NCBI GenBank assembly: GCA_946885665.1
Contig: CAMPGT010000226.1
Location: 1 to 6,466, forward strand
Length of the DNA: 6,466 bases
DNA from: an uncultured Chitinophagaceae bacterium
GTDB lineage: Bacteria; Bacteroidota; Bacteroidia; Chitinophagales; Chitinophagaceae
Direction: 5' to 3'
Shown here: positions 5,675 through 6,466 of the stretch, one piece after another
Layout of the letters: each line of letters starts with the position of its first letter
Position numbering within the stretch: position 1 is the stretch's first letter
Translations under genes and position numbers: made by a program
Notes under the pieces: generated by a model
What the model was told of the DNA's origin: nothing
The model's input: the letters and a program-made list of their open reading frames with translations, nothing else
Database searches by the model: none

Positions 5675-6466
5675 CGTTTTGTTCAACGGCCTGGTCGAGG
5701 AAATTCGGAATAACGTGCGAGTAGGTCCAGCCGATTGTCGCGGGATCACTCAGCAGATGGATCATCGACTGCCATTTATCGAGGCCGTGATTTTCAATGA
5801 CCATTTCTTTTTTATCGTTGCGGTGAAGGTAAGAGGTCATTCCCCCGGGTTCCACTTCGGGATGGAACTGCGTGCCGAGCATATAATCGTTAAAGCGCAG
5901 CGCCATCACTGCGCGTTCCAGCGGCACATGGGGACGTTCCTTTTCGATGGCAAGTATGCAGGCACCGATCGCTTCGAGTTTTTCGTAGTTCGGTTCAATT
6001 ACCTGGTAGTCCCGGTTTTCAACAGCATAAAACGGATCGGGCAGTCCATTGAAAATGGGCTCGTCTTTGCCTTTTTCAATGATGTGCACCGGGAACACAC
6101 CGAAGGCGGTTGACTTCCTTTTTGCCACATTGGCCACATCGAAATACCTGCACGCGAGTTGGAAGGAATGGCAAATAAAAAGAACGTGTTTTTTTCTTTG
6201 GTCCTTATTTGCCGGACTGTCGTTGTATTGCTCAATTTCATGGATCCAGTTAAAATACTGCATTTCCCATTCCGCACCTTCGCTGTCGATGGGAGAACCC
6301 GGTCCGCCTGTCGAGATGTAGATGTCGTAACCGGCGCCCGGTAACTGGCCTTTCAGGCGCACGTCGAATTCATCGTATTTTAGTTGGAGATCATGCTCCC
6401 GGCAGTAGTCGTGTACAATTTGCCTGATGCATCTCATTCCCTGGTTCGGTTCACCCTCGTAGAGAT
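5655..6466 (-). CDS. Class I glutamine amidotransferase-like protein, 5' end outside window
   Basis: The frame is open from the right edge to a TGA at 5657-5655. An ATG at 6437 exists, but nine in-frame codons upstream of it read LYEGEPNQG directly before MRCIRQIV, which looks like a conserved N-terminal strand-loop, so the true start is very probably beyond 6466. Counting from Met6437, STGGPGSP (42-49) is the typical loop after an early beta strand, the nucleophile region is FICHSFQ with Cys89 (the usual GxCxGxQ is relaxed to ICHSFQ), and the distal dyad is His192 and Glu194 in GTQFHPEVEPGGM. The Cys-His-Glu triad of GATase1 domains is thus intact. Such stand-alone proteins resemble the glutaminase half of GMP synthase; the acceptor of any released ammonia is unknown, and a peptidase-like or other hydrolase role is possible. 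It converges on otsAB with a 20-base tail overlap. Confidence 0.88.
   Translation of the reverse strand, partial: LYEGEPNQGMRCIRQIVHDYCREHDLQLKYDEFDVRLKGQLPGAGYDIYISTGGPGSPIDSEGAEWEMQYFNWIHEIEQYNDSPANKDQRKKHVLFICHSFQLACRYFDVANVAKRKSTAFGVFPVHIIEKGKDEPIFNGLPDPFYAVENRDYQVIEPNYEKLEAIGACILAIEKERPHVPLERAVMALRFNDYMLGTQFHPEVEPGGMTSYLHRNDKKEMVIENHGLDKWQSMIHLLSDPATIGWTYSHVIPNFLDQAVEQNVSYSHY

Noticed and set aside
6435..6437. ATG at 6437 as the start of the amidotransferase gene
   Set aside because: The frame stays open to the window edge and the nine codons before the ATG (LYEGEPNQG) look like conserved protein sequence, so the gene is treated as partial.

Overview
The window looks like ordinary chromosomal DNA from a member of the Bacteroidota, probably close to the Chitinophagaceae. 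This placement rests on protein character (a Bacteroidota-style TilS preceded by a short TPR gene, a fused OtsA-OtsB, an RlmH ending in NEKYHHS), weak or absent Shine-Dalgarno sequences, one TAnnTTTG-type -7 candidate, and AT-rich and GC-rich heptad repeats between genes. The genus cannot be read from the sequence alone.

Layout. Bases 1-1570 (+): the 3' end of a TPR protein gene, followed at once by tilS (tRNA-Ile lysidine synthetase). Bases 1571-1794: a convergent intergenic region made almost entirely of repeats. It holds a decayed partial copy of the tilS tail, GTTAAAA heptads, a compact GC-rich double hairpin, and 17 in-register copies of the 7-mer YCTYCCR that run up to the stop codon of the next gene. 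Bases 1795-3212 (-): read right to left, a 50-residue membrane protein (Lmo0937-like), rlmH (23S rRNA m3-pseudouridine-1915 methyltransferase) and a complete rhomboid serine protease. A 23-bp near-perfect inverted repeat built of GTTAAAA heptads lies just before the rlmH start codon. Bases 3213-3466: a divergent promoter region with a possible Bacteroidota -7 element and a nested stem-loop just upstream of the otsAB start. Bases 3467-5674 (+): a bifunctional trehalose-6-phosphate synthase/phosphatase. Bases 5655-6466 (-): the 3' part of a class I glutamine amidotransferase-like gene, convergent with otsAB and overlapping it by 20 bp. Its true start lies beyond the right edge.

Functionally the genes do not form one pathway. 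tilS and rlmH are translation housekeeping genes (tRNA anticodon and 23S rRNA modification). otsAB makes the stress solute trehalose in one polypeptide, and the small membrane protein transcribed divergently from it may also be stress-linked, which is inference. The rhomboid protease probably follows rlmH in one transcript. I found no mobile element, CRISPR array, defence island, tRNA or rRNA, and I do not see evidence for an undescribed multi-gene system. The most interesting material is non-coding: the heptad repeat tract, the hairpin abutting rlmH, and the otsAB leader structure.
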